Source of the DNA: Takakia lepidozioides | Lineage: Eukaryota > Streptophyta > Takakiopsida > Takakiales > Takakiaceae | DNA: 64,000 nt | Reading direction: 5' to 3' | Assembly (NCBI GenBank): GCA_030704615.1 | Contig: CM060734.1 | Location: forward strand, 52,284,042-52,348,041 | In this document: positions 1-12,553 of the stretch, piece after piece | Position numbering within the stretch: position 1 is the stretch's first letter | Layout: each line of letters starts with the position of its first letter | Program-made: the position numbers and the translations under genes | Notes under the pieces: model-generated | The model's input: only the letters and a program-made list of their open reading frames with translations | Databases searched by the model: none | Told to the model about the DNA's origin: nothing

Positions 1-312
1 AGCCACCCCGGACTTACTCCAACTCTTGTATCACATATGTATCACCTGATAATTCAAACTCAACAAACCCAGACTCAAACAGAAACCACAAGTAAATAGA
101 GTTATTGAGAGTCACTTGGCAGGGTACTGGGATGCAAAACGACCGGAAAAGGAGCAACATAACATGTGCCTGTAAAGATGGGCACACCTATTTGGTGTCC
201 TTCACATGAGCTAATCTACAGGGCCCTCTTCTTGTGCTACAGGAGCTTCCCTAACGATGGAGCATGGAAAGTAAAGGAAAAGCAGAGGATGCTCCAGGTC
301 AAAAATAGCTAC

Positions 313-3300
313 CCATAGTGGGGATTAATGCCGGTGGTACCCATCCCGAGCTCGTGCATGTTAGTTTTGCCGACCAAAACAGCACCACATTCGCGCAAAC
401 GCTTAATACACATAGCATCCTCCTTGACAACCCGTACCTTGTGCAGCCACTTTGTACCCCCTGCATGAATTTGGCCTCATTAACCTTTATATGAGGGCCC
501 AGGTTCACTGTGTATAGACTGACTGTTGCAATGAAGGTACAAATGAACACCTTCACATCACCAAGCATACCTGTGGTTGGATGAGGCAAACAGTCAATCT
601 CGTCCTTCACTGCAATGGGCACTCCATCCAGTGGTGACAAAGGTGTGCCTGGCATCACAAAAACCACAATCATTGTAATGTGGGGTGCCTCTAACGTCTC
701 TGATGCATAATCCACAAAATTAGAAACACCTGGTACAAATTTGGTACACTCCCTTAATTTCTGCTGCCACTCCATTTCACAAAATCCTACTCTGCCCCAC
801 ATTCTCATTCCCACACAAGATCCTTCTCCAAATCCTGGCAGGTCATTTTGTTCCCTCTACACTTCCATCCACCTTGTATGACTGCCCATGGGCCTTCATA
901 CTCACAGTTCAACTGTGCATGAGCATAAGGTGTGCATGTCAATATTTGGAACTCTCTTGGTCTCTCTCTCTCTTCCCCACCGAATCTATCGCCACAGGCC
1001 CAAGAACTGAAGACTGATGGGCAGACAAGTCTTCGTATTGTTCTCCCTTAGAAACAGGAACAGACAGGAGTTCTATAAAGACCCTTCACAATGGTGGGAT
1101 TGCAGCATTGAGAAGGTGAGTTTTCTTCATGTAGTTGCTTTGGCTGCTTGTGGCCCCTCTCCCTTTGGTTTTCTTGCTTCCTCTCGTCCCATAGGCCCTG
1201 AAATAACTTTTTTGTACAGACTGGATTTAACCTCAAATGATTTTTGGGAACTCATGATAGCTGGGTGCCTTGATGAACTCCCCAATTGAGGATAAGCATT
1301 ATAGAAACATATTCAGTTGTGGCAGGATGACAGGTGGCTGTAACCCTAGTGTCAGGCATCCTAAACGAAGGCCTCGAATTGAAGGGGGACGATCGTCTCC
1401 AAGGTTTTACCCCAACCAAACCATCTGCGTGTAAAGCAGCATTTCAGTATGCACTCTTAAACACTGAGAATGCCGGTAAGGGAGAAAGTCAGCCAAGGCA
1501 GAGGTGGAACAAGAAGGTAGCGGAGTCATGGTTGAGATGAAACTGGTACTGTAACTGTGCTAACAAGAGGCACACCTTTGCTATAGCGGGCAGTGGAAGC
1601 CGCTGCCTGGGCAAGGATATCCTGCAAATCCATGCTGATGAAGAGGCTCATACTCGGCACCAGCTTATTTGACTCCTCTACAGCTGAGTAGAAGCGCTCT
1701 GCCACCTGCATGGTGCTCACCTTCAGTCCTATTCTAGGTTTGTCTGCAATATAGTACATCATGTTGCGTACTAACCATTGTAGGAGTAAGTGTGCCACTG
1801 CTGTAGGCCTGTGCATAATCACGAATGGTCCAATGCCGAAATCCATGCTTATCGTCATTTCCATTATTTGTTTCTTTGCGTGCAAAAGGCGGCAGGCATT
1901 GTAGAGCTTCAGCCACGTGGGCTGCTGGAGATGTGTCTTCCTCCACTTGTCTCACCATGCTCCCTTGCTCCTCTGCTGCAAAACAGTGGCCCATCCTCGT
2001 TTTTGTTTTACCTTCAAACTACCAAAGCTACTGCTTGCAGTTTCATATGAATTGGCACGAGGGAGACTCACAGCTATAACTTGTAACACATATACTGCAG
2101 CGCCTTGCAAGAGAGGTATAGTTCTTCGGCCACCTGCTTACCGAAGTTATCTTCTTAAGGTCTACATGCCTCCAACCCAAACGAAATTGTATCTCCTTTC
2201 CACATTTATTTCCATCCAATATTGTAAAGACTTCCTCAGATTTTTTTGGTATAGTTCAAGGGGACTTTTTCAAGGTGGCATCACCAGTCAATCAGGAGGT
2301 GGAACATCGCGTTCCACCATGTGTCACAGGGTGGTACAGATCGTTCTTGTTCCACCCTGTATCCCTGGGGCCCAGGATGGAACGGTCCAATACAACTGTC
2401 TGATCAAATCAGGACGTAGGGACAAAAATCAGAGTAGGCTGTTATGGCAGCAGAAAGCACCTGCCCTTGTTGCATATCTGGCACAAAGCCCTCACGCCAC
2501 TGATTTTTGCTATACATAATTCAGGGACAAACCAATAGGAGCTCATGCAACAGGAAAGTAGAAGTAATACCAATTTCAATAGGATACTGTGGGATGTACA
2601 TGGGCGGCTCCTGATAGCGCGTGCCTTCAAACACCTGTTCACCTCATCCTATGCATGAATACCAAGAGTCTATGCCTTTGTACCATAGCTGTCCTCTTTC
2701 AAAGCATAACTGGCACCAAAGCAAATGCTTCTGGACAATTGTGGTCTCCCTTGCAATATTTTCTCACAGATCTGCCAAAACTGTCAATGCACAATATCTA
2801 GTGGCTGCTGCAGTTGTGATCAGGGTACGGGAAACATGCATGTTCTTCACTCCTTGCCACATTCACTGACATCAAAAGACTGACCAAAGATATACTTTTT
2901 GTCTTCCATGAATAAACTCAGCCACAACAAGTAGTCCTGGTCTGTCCTGGTCTGGATTTTCTTTCTTGCTTGAACATACATCCCCTTACATCAGTATAAG
3001 GCAATACCAGGGTTCCATGACATCTGTGTGGACCTTGGGCATGCCCACACTCTTTGCTGCTGCCAATATGTCCCTGACACATTTTGATTCACACCTAGAG
3101 CACTCTCTATGTGCGGCCACCCAGCCAATGCAGCTACCACTGCCAGATGTAGAGGTCTCATTTTAAAACACACTTGAAGAGGATCTCTTTGCAGAGATAG
3201 CAGTGCAGAATCACCTTAGTAATAAGATTGTCCTTCTTCAACTTGGGCTTTAGAAAAGTCCCTATCAAGCTGGTCTCAAGAAGCCATGTGAAGCACCTCA

Positions 3301-4254
3301 GGGGGAACCCAGTCAAGCGGGGTGCTGCACCCCCACCCATTGCACCCAGTAAGTATCCACAGCACTCTACATGTCCCACCAAGCCTCCTTGCCAACATCA
3401 TCTGCAGGCTTGAGCCTTGGCTAGGGCAAAGGTGGTGTAACCTCTTCTCTATGAAGGAGGCAAACTACAGACTTGAAAAGACATATCCCAACTGTATAAG
3501 CAGAGATACCAAAGCAAGACAAGGTCAATTGCAGCTACGATCGTTTCTTCTTCCCAAGATTCGACCTGTCTCTCCGTTATTTGCACTTCCAATTAAAATG
3601 CCTCGGTATCGTCCACAAGGGCCCACAGACTCTTCCCCCCAACGCGAGCAACCAAAGCAAGTCCCTCCTCTTTCTCTCTCGCAATTACCACAACTTAGTG
3701 TACAAGACATAAACGTACCAGTACCAACAGCAGGGTCTCTTACAGGAACGTTACAGGTTAAAAATGGTCTACAACTTACTCATAAGTGGGAAAAGTCCAA
3801 AACGGATTCTCTCTAGTCCAGAAACGTCTCACAACTGGTCTACAAACTCCCAAGTACAACTTACTTAGCCACCACTTGGAAAAAAATCTCCCAGGTCCTT
3901 CTTATAATTACCCCGTGCACAAGGGCCTGAATACATCAATTTTGCTGTCTCGAGACTTCACGCCTGCTCGTTTCCATCCCATTCTACTCACGGATGCACG
4001 TCTCAACTAGATTTTCCCCCATCAACGACTAACCATATTGCCCAGAAATCATATTGCCCAGAAAACCGGGTCCTGTATTGCCATTCATAGTCATTGCAAA
4101 GCACGGACTTGATTGACAAATGTGAGGAGAGGAGGGAGAGGAGAGAAGACCCAAAACTACCTTTCACAATAACATGCATATACTCGGAACTACTGTCTTC
4201 GCAGGTGCTCATGAGCTCCCTAGGTCCGGATTCCATCTGTTTGTCTGCCCCCAT
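313..4254 (-). CDS. FAAH: Fatty acid amide hydrolase (amidase signature family), 5' seven exons
   Basis: Serine hydrolase of the amidase-signature family that cleaves N-acylethanolamines and related fatty acid amides at membranes. Exons read on the minus strand: 4254-4161, 3324-3215, 2634-2571, 1975-1776, 1705-1576, 648-571 and 460-313. Every border is GT/AG and the phases join without a break. The protein starts MGADKQMESG and contains APRLTGFPLR, EPPMYIPQYP, FRHWTIRDYAQAYSSG and DGVPIAVKDEIDC. The Lys of AVKDE, about residue 214, corresponds to the catalytic Lys of the Ser-Ser-Lys triad. The last exon carries VGKTNMHELGMGTTGINPHYG up to a GTAGCT donor. The GGSSSG segment with the catalytic serines must lie left of the window. 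Exon 1 was chosen because its end, VIVK plus one G, completes the Ala of exon 2 in phase. Nothing suggests a pseudogene in the visible part. Family assignment is strong; substrate is inferred from family knowledge. Confidence 0.85.
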
Positions 4255-4570
4255 CTCAAGCGCTTGCTCTCTCCACGCACCCCGATCGCTCCCAACTGCA
4301 ATCAGCTCTGCTCAGAGCGCTGCACTCATACTGCCATGCCCGCTTTACAGTCGTGATGCGCACCTAGTCAAAACCAGAGCGCAGAGGCGTTCTGTCCCCG
4401 TCGGAGCCACCGTCGCTGCCTCGCACCACCAACCTGCTACCTACCTACCTACCTACCTACGTCTCCGCTTGTCTGCCCCCCCGCGACGACGACCCCACTT
4501 TTCCCTTTTTCTCTTCTTTCTTCCTGTTTTCCACATTAATGCTGCACACATTCCTGCATAAATAGATCTG
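4255..4570 (-). promoter_or_regulatory. Presumed 5' UTR/promoter stretch of the FAAH gene
   Basis: This is the stretch directly upstream of the FAAH start codon. On the plus strand it is rich in C and CT tracts, including a short CTAC microsatellite near 4437-4460 and pyrimidine runs up to 4530. Such GA-rich leaders on the coding strand are common in plant 5' UTRs. I see no certain TATA box. It ends at a poly-T/G run at about 4581-4606. Confidence 0.3.
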
Positions 4571-5560
4571 GCATGCTAACCTTTTTTTTTTTTTTTTTTG
4601 GGGGGGCATTGAAAAGGGCAGCGCCCATTGCAAATTAACTTAAAAATAATAAAATTAAATAAAATGAAAACGAAATTGAGAGCTTCAATGGGAGACTGCT
4701 CATATTCAATGACTAAAAATCCTTGCTAGGCTTTCCAATGGTTTTATTTTTTCCGTCAAGTAATTCCAAATAATGTTAGGCCTTTTTCTTTTTTTCTCTT
4801 TTTTTGATGGAAAAGGGGAGGAAGTCCATTTAAGCTTTCTTTTCTTTAAAGAGAAATAGTTGACCTTTCATAAGCAAAACGTGATATTTTCCAGGATTCT
4901 AGCCAAGAAAAACAGTGAGAAAGTCTTTACTTAATTAAATTTGTAATTAGGGTAAAGTGATTAGTAGTAAGTAAGGCAGAGGTAAGCAGGGCGGTCGGTG
5001 CGCGGCGAAAAGTACGCGGCACGCCGCGCGCTCCGCACGCGCAGCGGGCAGCGCGTGCACATCTTGAGGACAGATATAATATATTCATAAATTGTTTTGT
5101 TTTACTTTAAAATTCTAACGGGCAACCTCCCCTTTTCAAAGAAAGAAAAACTTCTTTTATTTTTATTTTAAACAATTAAAGGAAACCTGGGAGCGACAGC
5201 CATTTTAGTTTATCTTTCTCCCAAGTGTTCTCACATAGCATTGACATTGGTGAATATTTCCTTTCTAAATGTGAGTAATGGTATGCTTCCTGTCGGTACG
5301 GAAATCCGATTCCATGTTTTTGCCCCAAGATTCGCCAGGAATGCGCTTGCTTTTGCACAGATCCGGGAAAACACATGGACTGGACTTGAACTTTACCTCT
5401 TCATGTTCCATGTGCGTCAATAAATTTCCATGTTTGCAGCGACTTGACACGGGTCGCTGATATTTTTGATGGGAAAAGGGGAGGAAGGCCTTGCCAGAAG
5501 ACATTACTGGGAATTATTTGAGGGGAAAAAATTAAGACCCTAAGGCACACAGGCTAAATC
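4571..5560. repeat. AT-rich probable inverted-repeat element with a CpG-rich core
   Basis: No gene is seen. About 45 bases near 4738-4781 resemble the reverse complement of 5497-5541 at roughly three quarters identity; both contain a T-rich run, then AATTCC/AATAATG-like sequence. A motif GATGGAAAAGGGGAGGAAG recurs near 4806 and, with one extra G, near 5468 in the same orientation. Between the arms, 4985-5065 is a short, very CpG-dense stretch inside otherwise AT-rich DNA. It looks like a decayed non-autonomous DNA transposon, but no target duplication was found, so the limits are approximate. Confidence 0.35.
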
Positions 5561-6418
5561 AGTAGCAGCCGCGAAAGGAACCATTGCTACTGAGCTAAAG
5601 GCTTGTGCAATGTAATCTCAGCAATTTATCTGCTGAGATTGAATCCTGAGGGAGACTACTCTGAGGAACTTGACAAGGCAATAGATAATTCGTTTGTCTC
5701 AGTGGTTGTGCAAGAAGTTATACACATAGTTGGTTCTCTTTGTTGTTTTTCTTTCTTTTTAAAAGTTGAACAGCTACCTGCCCCTGAGGGGGAAAATTTA
5801 ACCCTCTTCCTGAGCAGAATTCAGAGGCTAACTTAGGCCCATGTGGTCAACCTCCTGAGAAGAAACAAAAAATATTACAACAAAAAAATCTCTTAAAAAG
5901 TAGAGAAAATGTGAATGAAATATTGGTATAAGAATATGTATATATATTAGTAAATGTTTGAGAACAAATAGCCCCACCTCATTCTTTTTCTTATGGAAAT
6001 TTTTTGCTTTGCTGATCCCCAGCCTGTAGATCCGGAATGGGAATAAAAATGGACTATGTTTGACCAAAGGATTGAACCCTATCCATATGATAGGGCCTGA
6101 GGTTGCATATATAGAAAAACAGTTAGACAGCCGTTGTCTGACTTGCAGTAAGTTGAGGTGATTCAGTTTTATGACAACACTAATCATCAAACCAAATATA
6201 TATCAAATTTTTGGGATGTATTCTAACTAAAGTAGCCCAACAAACCCTAATTCAATTCCCAAAGTGTTGGTGAAATTGTACTATAATACCCTATTTACTG
6301 TATGTTATGACTATGGGCCGGCTTTGAGCACTAATTGTCATAGTTATCCGAACTTAGCCAGAGTAATAATAACAGTTCTGAAAACTGAAATATAAAAATG
6401 TTTGGGCTTCATCCCCTT

Positions 6419-6455
<37 letters not shown>

Positions 6456-7700
6456 GTATCTCTACATATCCTTACAAAAAACCCACATCATTGGTTATCT
6501 GTTTTTATGCACTGGTTCAATAGTGATAGAATTAGAATACTAATTAGTGAGAACAGTTATTCCAAACGGCTTCCATACAAGCAAATTTTGACAACGATTG
6601 TTCTGGGCAACCACCTACCCTGATTGAATTGAGTCAGTGCATTCCGTAATGGACTGAATGAGGCTTCCTCAAGGACGTGCTATCCAAGGCAGCTCTCACC
6701 TGTCAGCAGGCTCTTGGCTTGAGTCTTGACACATTTTACACGATATCACCACTGCTGCTGTGACAGATCGTGTAAATATTTAGAAGCCGCAGAGAAATGC
6801 CGATCTTGATTTTGTCTTCACATAGAAATTTTGACAAGGTTGCTGGGTTTTTGTCAGGGCATAATACACTCCAACAAAGCGGCTATGATCTAGTATACTA
6901 TGTAACTGTGTGGACTCACGATTCAGTCTGTGAATTTCCTACATAATGATACTGGGGAGGCACTGAAATTCCTTGCTATAGATAGTGATTGAAGCATGGC
7001 ATTCTTATCCAGTTTCCATCGGCTATATTGGAGGCTGGATCAAGCGTTGACATTCCATCGTTAGGCCGATTATATATATCTTGATGCTGTTTAATTTGAA
7101 TGTCACTTTGTGTAGCGAATATAGGTGTACAATCACAACCACGATATGGCAAGTAATAAGACGGGGATTCTGGAGTGACAAATCGTGTGAATGTTTTGGG
7201 TTTTATTATTCTCTCTCCTCTTTCCCCGCATCTTCCAGGGAAACAGAACACATGCAATCCGTGGACTGACTAGAGTCCTGGTACAATGAGGATCTCGCAG
7301 CCGTCTATGCAGCCGAGAAAGTTGAATCTGCTCCACCACACCATCCAGGAGAAGCTTAAGATGATCCAGTTGACTGCAAAGACCCCTGAAAATATGCTTC
7401 TGATTATAGTAGCTCAACGCGCACCGACCTGTGGGCTTGAGTGACTCCGAGTCGTGTTCAAGTAAAGCGTGGATAAACTGATGCGTACGGTACTGGTAGT
7501 TGCAGTCCACTAATATTTTTGGCCCGCGCCTTGAATGCTCTGCCACGAGGAATCAGAGGCGCTGATTGACCCACAGCCATGTATGTCTCCTATGGCTCAT
7601 GCCACCATCATGTATGGCCACCCCTGTGTGTCATGACCATGTATGACCATCATGTATGGCATCCCCCGTGCATGTCATGACCATGACAATATAGGACCAT
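5561..7700. other. Intergenic AT-rich DNA, TA microsatellite at 6421-6452
   Basis: No recognisable gene. A run of about 16 TA dinucleotides lies at 6421-6452. A minus-strand open frame at 7133-7546 (137 codons) resembles no family I know and may be chance. From about 7570 to 7710 short phrases such as CATGTATG and CATGACCATG recur, matching the style of the interior of the inverted-repeat element that follows. Confidence 0.4.
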
Positions 7701-7710
7701 CATCAAAATT

Positions 7711-9313
7711 GGCAAGTAATAGAATCCGGGCCTGGTAAGCGTACGTGGCCCGCCGCCCACCCGCAGCCGCGCCCCCCTAAGTCTGGCGCCTCAGATCCGC
7801 GCGGTCACCGCGTCGACGCCCATGTCGTGGTAGGCCCCACGCAGTCTAGACTCCGTTTTTCTGTATAACTAACATTAAATTCGAACTGCTTGTTATGTAG
7901 CAGCACACAACCCAGTGGTGCGATCGCCCCTACCTGAAAGCTAAGGTAGTGTCGAACTTGAACAGTTCTGCAATTGAGGCCTTTTGCGCTGCTACTTCAA
8001 AAAAATTCTAAGTCCTGAGTCCATGCCCATCTTCACGCATAGTCACACATTTATGGAAATACATGAGAAATATAGGGTTGTGGGCCCAGTCTTGACATAC
8101 TTTCAAATCTCATGTATTATGCAAATACATGAGAAATATATGGACATGCATGTTCCCGATAAGCTCCCAATCTTTGTAATTTTGCTACTTCAAAAAAATT
8201 GTAAGTCCCTGCGAAAGTAGTTACATGGTGACTATACTTGGATGACCATCTTCGAAAATAGTCATACAGGAGAAAATGAATGGTCAGGCATGAATACATT
8301 AGCTGTCTTCATGCACAAGTCTTCAATGGTATATATTATAATTATGTATGACAAGTATATCATACTTCAAACCATGTATTTCCATGCAGTATCAATACAT
8401 TATCTCTATGCATAAAAATAGTGAACTCACGTGTTCAATTTACAATGGATGAGAGGGTGACTATGAATCTTCATATCTATACTAATATCATTCTTTTTAT
8501 TTTCAATCGTTGCAAAGTCATACATGATTTGAATGGGTTCATATAACAATGAATGAGATGATGAGTATGAATCTTAATATCTCTACTAATAGAATTCTTT
8601 AATTCTTATTACTTGAAAAATAAAATTGCATGTGTCATACATGGAATACATGACATCTGGTATTATTTTCACGCACAGTCACACATAAGAAATCAGTTGC
8701 ATTGTCACACATACATACAGACATACGATGTGATGTGTGTCCATGCAAGACTTCTGTCCGAAGACAACTGATGTATTTCCATGCATGACCATTTATTTCT
8801 CATGTACGACTATGAGCATTTAAACTTGGAACTTTTTTGAAGTTGCAAAATCAAACAAAAACTCTAGTATTATCTGACATCATACACTAATTGGTACCCG
8901 AACCTGAGACCCAACATGCATGACCATGTATTTCTCATATATTTCCATACATGTATGACTATGCGTGAAGATGGGCATCGACTCAGGACTTAGAATTATT
9001 TTGAAGTAGCAGCGCAGAAAGCCTCAAATGCAGAACTGTTCAGGTTCGACCCTGAGACCTAAGCTTTCAGGAAGGAGCGATCGCGCCATTGGACTGCGTG
9101 CTACTACATAACAAGCAGACCGAATTTAATGTTAGTTATATACAGAAAAAGGGAGTCTAGACTGCGTGGGGCCTACCACGACATGGGCGTCGACGAGGTG
9201 ACCGCGCGGATCTGAGGCGCCAGACTAGGGGGGCGCGGCTGCGGGTGGGCGGCGGGCCACGTACCATTACGGGGCGGGCGCATTCAACTCCCGGGCCTCT
9301 TCTATTACTTGCC
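7711..9313. mobile_element. Non-autonomous element with ~300-bp terminal inverted repeats
   Basis: The sequence from about 7736 to 8045 is repeated as its reverse complement at about 8955-9265, with most bases matching. Shared blocks include GTACGTGGCCCGCCGCCCAC, the region around GGCGCCTCAGATCCGCGCGG, and a stretch describing TAACATTAAATTC and TGTTATGTAG. Outside these, GGCAAGTAATAG at 7711 mirrors CTATTACTTGCC ending at 9313, which I take as the termini. The interior is AT-rich with many CATGTATTTCCATG-like phrases in both orientations and no convincing coding frame. The size and structure fit a non-autonomous cut-and-paste DNA transposon. I could not find a clear target-site duplication, so superfamily is open. 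Confidence 0.6.
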
Positions 9314-10080
9314 ATCATAATTGAAATACGTTTCCGCCTTGATGAGGTCGAAGGGATAGGCGATCCGACCGAAGTCCGAAGTCGGACCAAAATCTATTCA
9401 TCTACTGTTTGTATTGCAATGATTTTCTCTCACCCAGGACGTGTTATGTCCACCTTCCAAACGGAAGGCTACAGCCTTTGGGGGAAAAGATACACCATAA
9501 CTTCTGCTTAGTTCGACGAGAGTCTTCTTCATATTTCATAAATAAGTCGCTCACATATAATTGCATGGTCATACACGCTTCATACTTAATATTTATCATA
9601 CTTAGTGACTACTTTGGTACAAGAGTTGTAAAGTGTTCACGGAAGGTGAAGTGCACTTAGGTAACCAAATTTGAATTTTTCCTTTGTTTGTTGCGTTTTA
9701 ACATAACGCTGTCTTTATCTAGAGACGTAGGCTTATTGCAAAGCTGAAGTAACTGATGGTTTTCATCTAGTCTTTCCGTTTGGAAGGTGGTTTTTGTAAC
9801 GGTCCTAGGGCAACGAGGTTGCCCAACCGAAGCCTCTAGAAGACTCGAAGTCTTAGAGCTTGTTTCCATGTAGACCAGACCAGTCCAATGATGTCATCGT
9901 TACAGCGGGTTTGACCAGTTGTCTTGGGGTCAGACCGTCCTTGTAACCACCCAAGAGAAACCCCTCATTATAGGTCGATGTAATCAAGGACGGAGAGAAA
10001 AGAAAAAAGGGTGTGAAGAAAGAGACATGCTCAATATGTCAACCCAAAAATTAACTCTTAGATAAAAGTCAAAGATGGGA
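9314..10080. other. Intergenic, no gene seen
   Basis: Short open frames on both strands are uninterrupted for fewer than 90 codons and look like nothing I recognise. The phrase CACCTTCCAAACGGAA at about 9450 and its near reverse complement at about 9775 form a weak inverted pair, perhaps an old repeat. Confidence 0.3.
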
Positions 10081-10148
10081 CCCATCTAGGGAATTCCAAA
10101 AAGGCCTTGATGTGAAATGCATTGCAATTCACTCGATCACCCCCCTAA

Positions 10149-10313
10149 AAGTGCGCAATTCAATTGAATTGCTAAAACTAGCTTGAAAACAACCCTAATT
10201 CACAATTCAATTGAATTGTCGGCACACAATTCAATTGAATTGCGAGTTGACAATTCAATTGAATTGTGAATTTGCAAATCAATTGAATTGCTGACTACAA
10301 TTCAATTGAATTG
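10149..10313. repeat. Left subterminal array of palindromic CAATTCAATTGAATTG
   Basis: About six copies of a 16-bp self-complementary motif begin near 10149, 10203, 10227, 10251, 10275 (degenerate) and 10298. In DNA transposons, arrayed subterminal motifs usually serve as transposase binding sites; that role is inferred here. Confidence 0.7.
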
Positions 10314-11103
10314 CAATCTATAATTTTTAACTTATTTCTGTATATATTGTATATATATGTACATATTTAAATTATACATATACGCATACAAAAGTATAAG
10401 CTAAAAATACATGTTGCCCGTCTATTCTTGCTCTCCGTCTGTCAATCCTTTGCCCGTGGTAAGGCTTGAGCCCGAGATAAGCCTAAGGGAGAGCGAGAGA
10501 ACGAGAGAGAGAGAAGAGATCACGAAGTACTTGGAAAAGCGGGATTGTCCCTCTTTGTGGATGTTGGTGCCAATATATGGCTATGTACATATACCAAACA
10601 TGATACCAATGTAAGAGTATCAACGTGTAAGAGATTGATATATTAAACTTATATGGAACACACATCCCAACTTCAACACGATACCTTTGTAAGGGTATTG
10701 AAACAATATTATTTTTGATAATTCTCAAGATGAACATATCATTTGTTTTCTTTGTCCTGGATACTAGTGTTAGGGGACTACATGATGATGGAGGAGAAGC
10801 CTTTCATCAATTGTCAGGTTTGCTTTTGTCTGTTTCTTTGAGAGCCAGCCATGTTTCTTTTGCCAGTGAATCACATGAAGGTGCTGATCTCTCTCCCTCT
10901 TTGGCTCTTCCTTTCTCGCTGAGGCTGATGCTGGCTTCAAAACTCCACAATTTCTTCAAGGGCACAAGAAAGAGGGGCAGCAAGAATAGACGGGCAACAT
11001 GTATTTTTAGCTTATACTCTTGTATGTGTATAGTATAATTTGAATATATACATATATATATATATATTATATATTATATACAGAAATAAATTAAAAATTA
11101 TAG

Positions 11104-11243
11104 ATTACAATTCAATTGAATTGTAGTCAGCAATTCAATTGAATTGCCAATTTGCAATTCAATTGGTTTGCAAATTCACAATTCAATTGAATTGCAAATT
11201 AGGGTTGTTTTCAAGCTAGCAGTGCAATTCAATTGAATTGTGC
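11104..11243. repeat. Right subterminal array of palindromic CAATTCAATTGAATTG
   Basis: This is the mirror of the left array, with about five copies near 11107, 11131, 11155 (degenerate), 11178 and 11224. Because the motif is a palindrome, the same sites are presented at both ends of the element. Confidence 0.7.
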
Positions 11244-11336
11244 ACTTTTAGGGGGGTGATCAAGTGAATTGCAATGCATTTCACATCAAGGCCTTTTTGG
11301 AATTCCCTACCCATCTCCTAACTTCTCTTCCCACTT

Positions 11337-12365
11337 TGCATGGGGAGGCCCTAAATAGGGTTTGGGGGCTGGGGTAGGGGGCCTCAGGATATTTGTAATC
11401 TAGGATTAGCCTAAAGAGAGGCCTTGTCCCTACAAAACAGGGCACCTGGGCCACCTGCCATTTCCTCGCCATGCCCCTTGATCGCCAAACCCACTCCTCG
11501 CCATGCATGCGTGCCCTGCCATGCTCCATGCGAGGCCCCATGCCGCATGCTCCATGGTCATGTTTGTTATCCATAGATGATTTTAGCGGGATGAGTCTAA
11601 AATGGATGAGGTTAGGGATGCGGTTAGGGGTGGGTTTAGGCTCATTAGGGTCACGACTGTTTTAACATTGCTTATCTTGGCTCTCAAAGCAAACAGCGGG
11701 GTTCTATGGATTAGTGGACGCGATTATGAGTAGATTAGATTAGTGAGATGAGCTTGTGGATCACTAAACACTTGATGTGGTGCAGGGCATTCAAGAGCTT
11801 CGAGGAAACCGCGGTCGAGGTTTCCCTGGCATATCACTTAGGTGATATAAGATATGTCTAGAGGAAATTGCGATCAAGGTTTCTTTGACATGATGGTATA
11901 CCTTAATATGTCTGGAGGAAGCGCATTCAAGGTTTCCTTAGTTTGCAAAGAACTCACTAAGCCCCAAACAAACAAAACCCTCAAACAGCCGCCGCCCTAA
12001 AAGATCCTAACCTCATTCATCCTAAATTCATCCCTTAATTCATCCATGGATAACAAACATGTTATGGAGCATGTAGCATGGGGCCTCGCATGGAGCATGG
12101 GGGAAGGCTCGTAGAGCAAGGTAGGGCGCATGCATGGTGAGGAGTATGGCAAGCAAGGGGGCATGGCGAGGAAAGGGCACGTGGGCGGATAGTGGGGCTT
12201 AAATGGCAGAAGGCTTTATTATAGCCATTAATGAGTGGCTTCATGTAGGGACAAGCCTCTCTTGAGGCTAATTCTAGGTTATGAATATCAAGAGGCGGGT
12301 AGGGGTTGCACATAGAACGGCCTCGCCCTAGATAGGGTTTGAGGGCTCGGGTAGGGCAACTCCCT
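11337..12365. repeat. Foldback element of ~1 kb with long inverted arms
   Basis: About 250-300 bases on the left recur inverted on the right. Matching blocks are CCCTAAATAGGGTTTGGGGG against CCCTAGATAGGGTTTGAGGG, a block containing ATTAGCCTAAAGAGAGGC against GCCTCTCTTGAGGCTAAT, clusters of CATGGGGCCTCGCATGGAGC, and AACAAACATG. The centre, about 11806-11942, has three tandem units beginning GAGGAAACCGCGGTCGAGG. No protein is coded. It lies immediately upstream of the broken hAT-type transposase and could be its relative or the end of that element. Confidence 0.55.
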
Positions 12366-12553
12366 AGCAATGTGGCATCTTGTAGTCATGACCAAGAGTA
12401 GGTTGCCAATACTGAAACGATTCTCCCCTTGCTGAACCTGATGCACTTCCACATGGACAGAGCAAGAAGAAATGTTATGACAGTAGTAGAAAGTTTCAGG
12501 ATGCATGGGCTGCAAAGTTACCTTGGGCTGAAATGGTACTTGGATCTTGAGGG

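Larger units (their letters stand above)
10089..11308. mobile_element. hAT-like non-autonomous element with ~345-bp TIRs and 8-bp target duplication
   Basis: The termini are AGGGAATTCCAAAAAGGCC and its exact reverse complement. The inverted arms run about 10089-10434 and 10975-11308 and are highly similar. The direct repeat ACCCATCT flanks the element at 10081-10088 and 11309-11316, a perfect 8-bp target-site duplication, as hAT transposons make. Each arm carries a regular array of the 16-bp perfect palindrome CAATTCAATTGAATTG, about six copies on the left and five on the right, mostly about 24 bp apart with a few degenerate units. The core of about 540 bp has no transposase. Element limits are directly supported; the hAT assignment is an inference from the 8-bp duplication. 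Confidence 0.8.

Noticed and set aside
2290-2400. GTGGAAC/GTTCCAC hairpin and nearby GTTCCACCCTG words
   Set aside because: Lies in an intron of the FAAH gene; arms are only seven bases and no further structure was found.
7133-7546. 137-codon minus-strand frame
   Set aside because: No family resemblance, no splice partners seen and no supporting context.
7700-9325. Target-site duplication for the 7711-9313 element
   Set aside because: Flanks TCATCAAAA and TCATAATTG share only the first few bases, which is not convincing.
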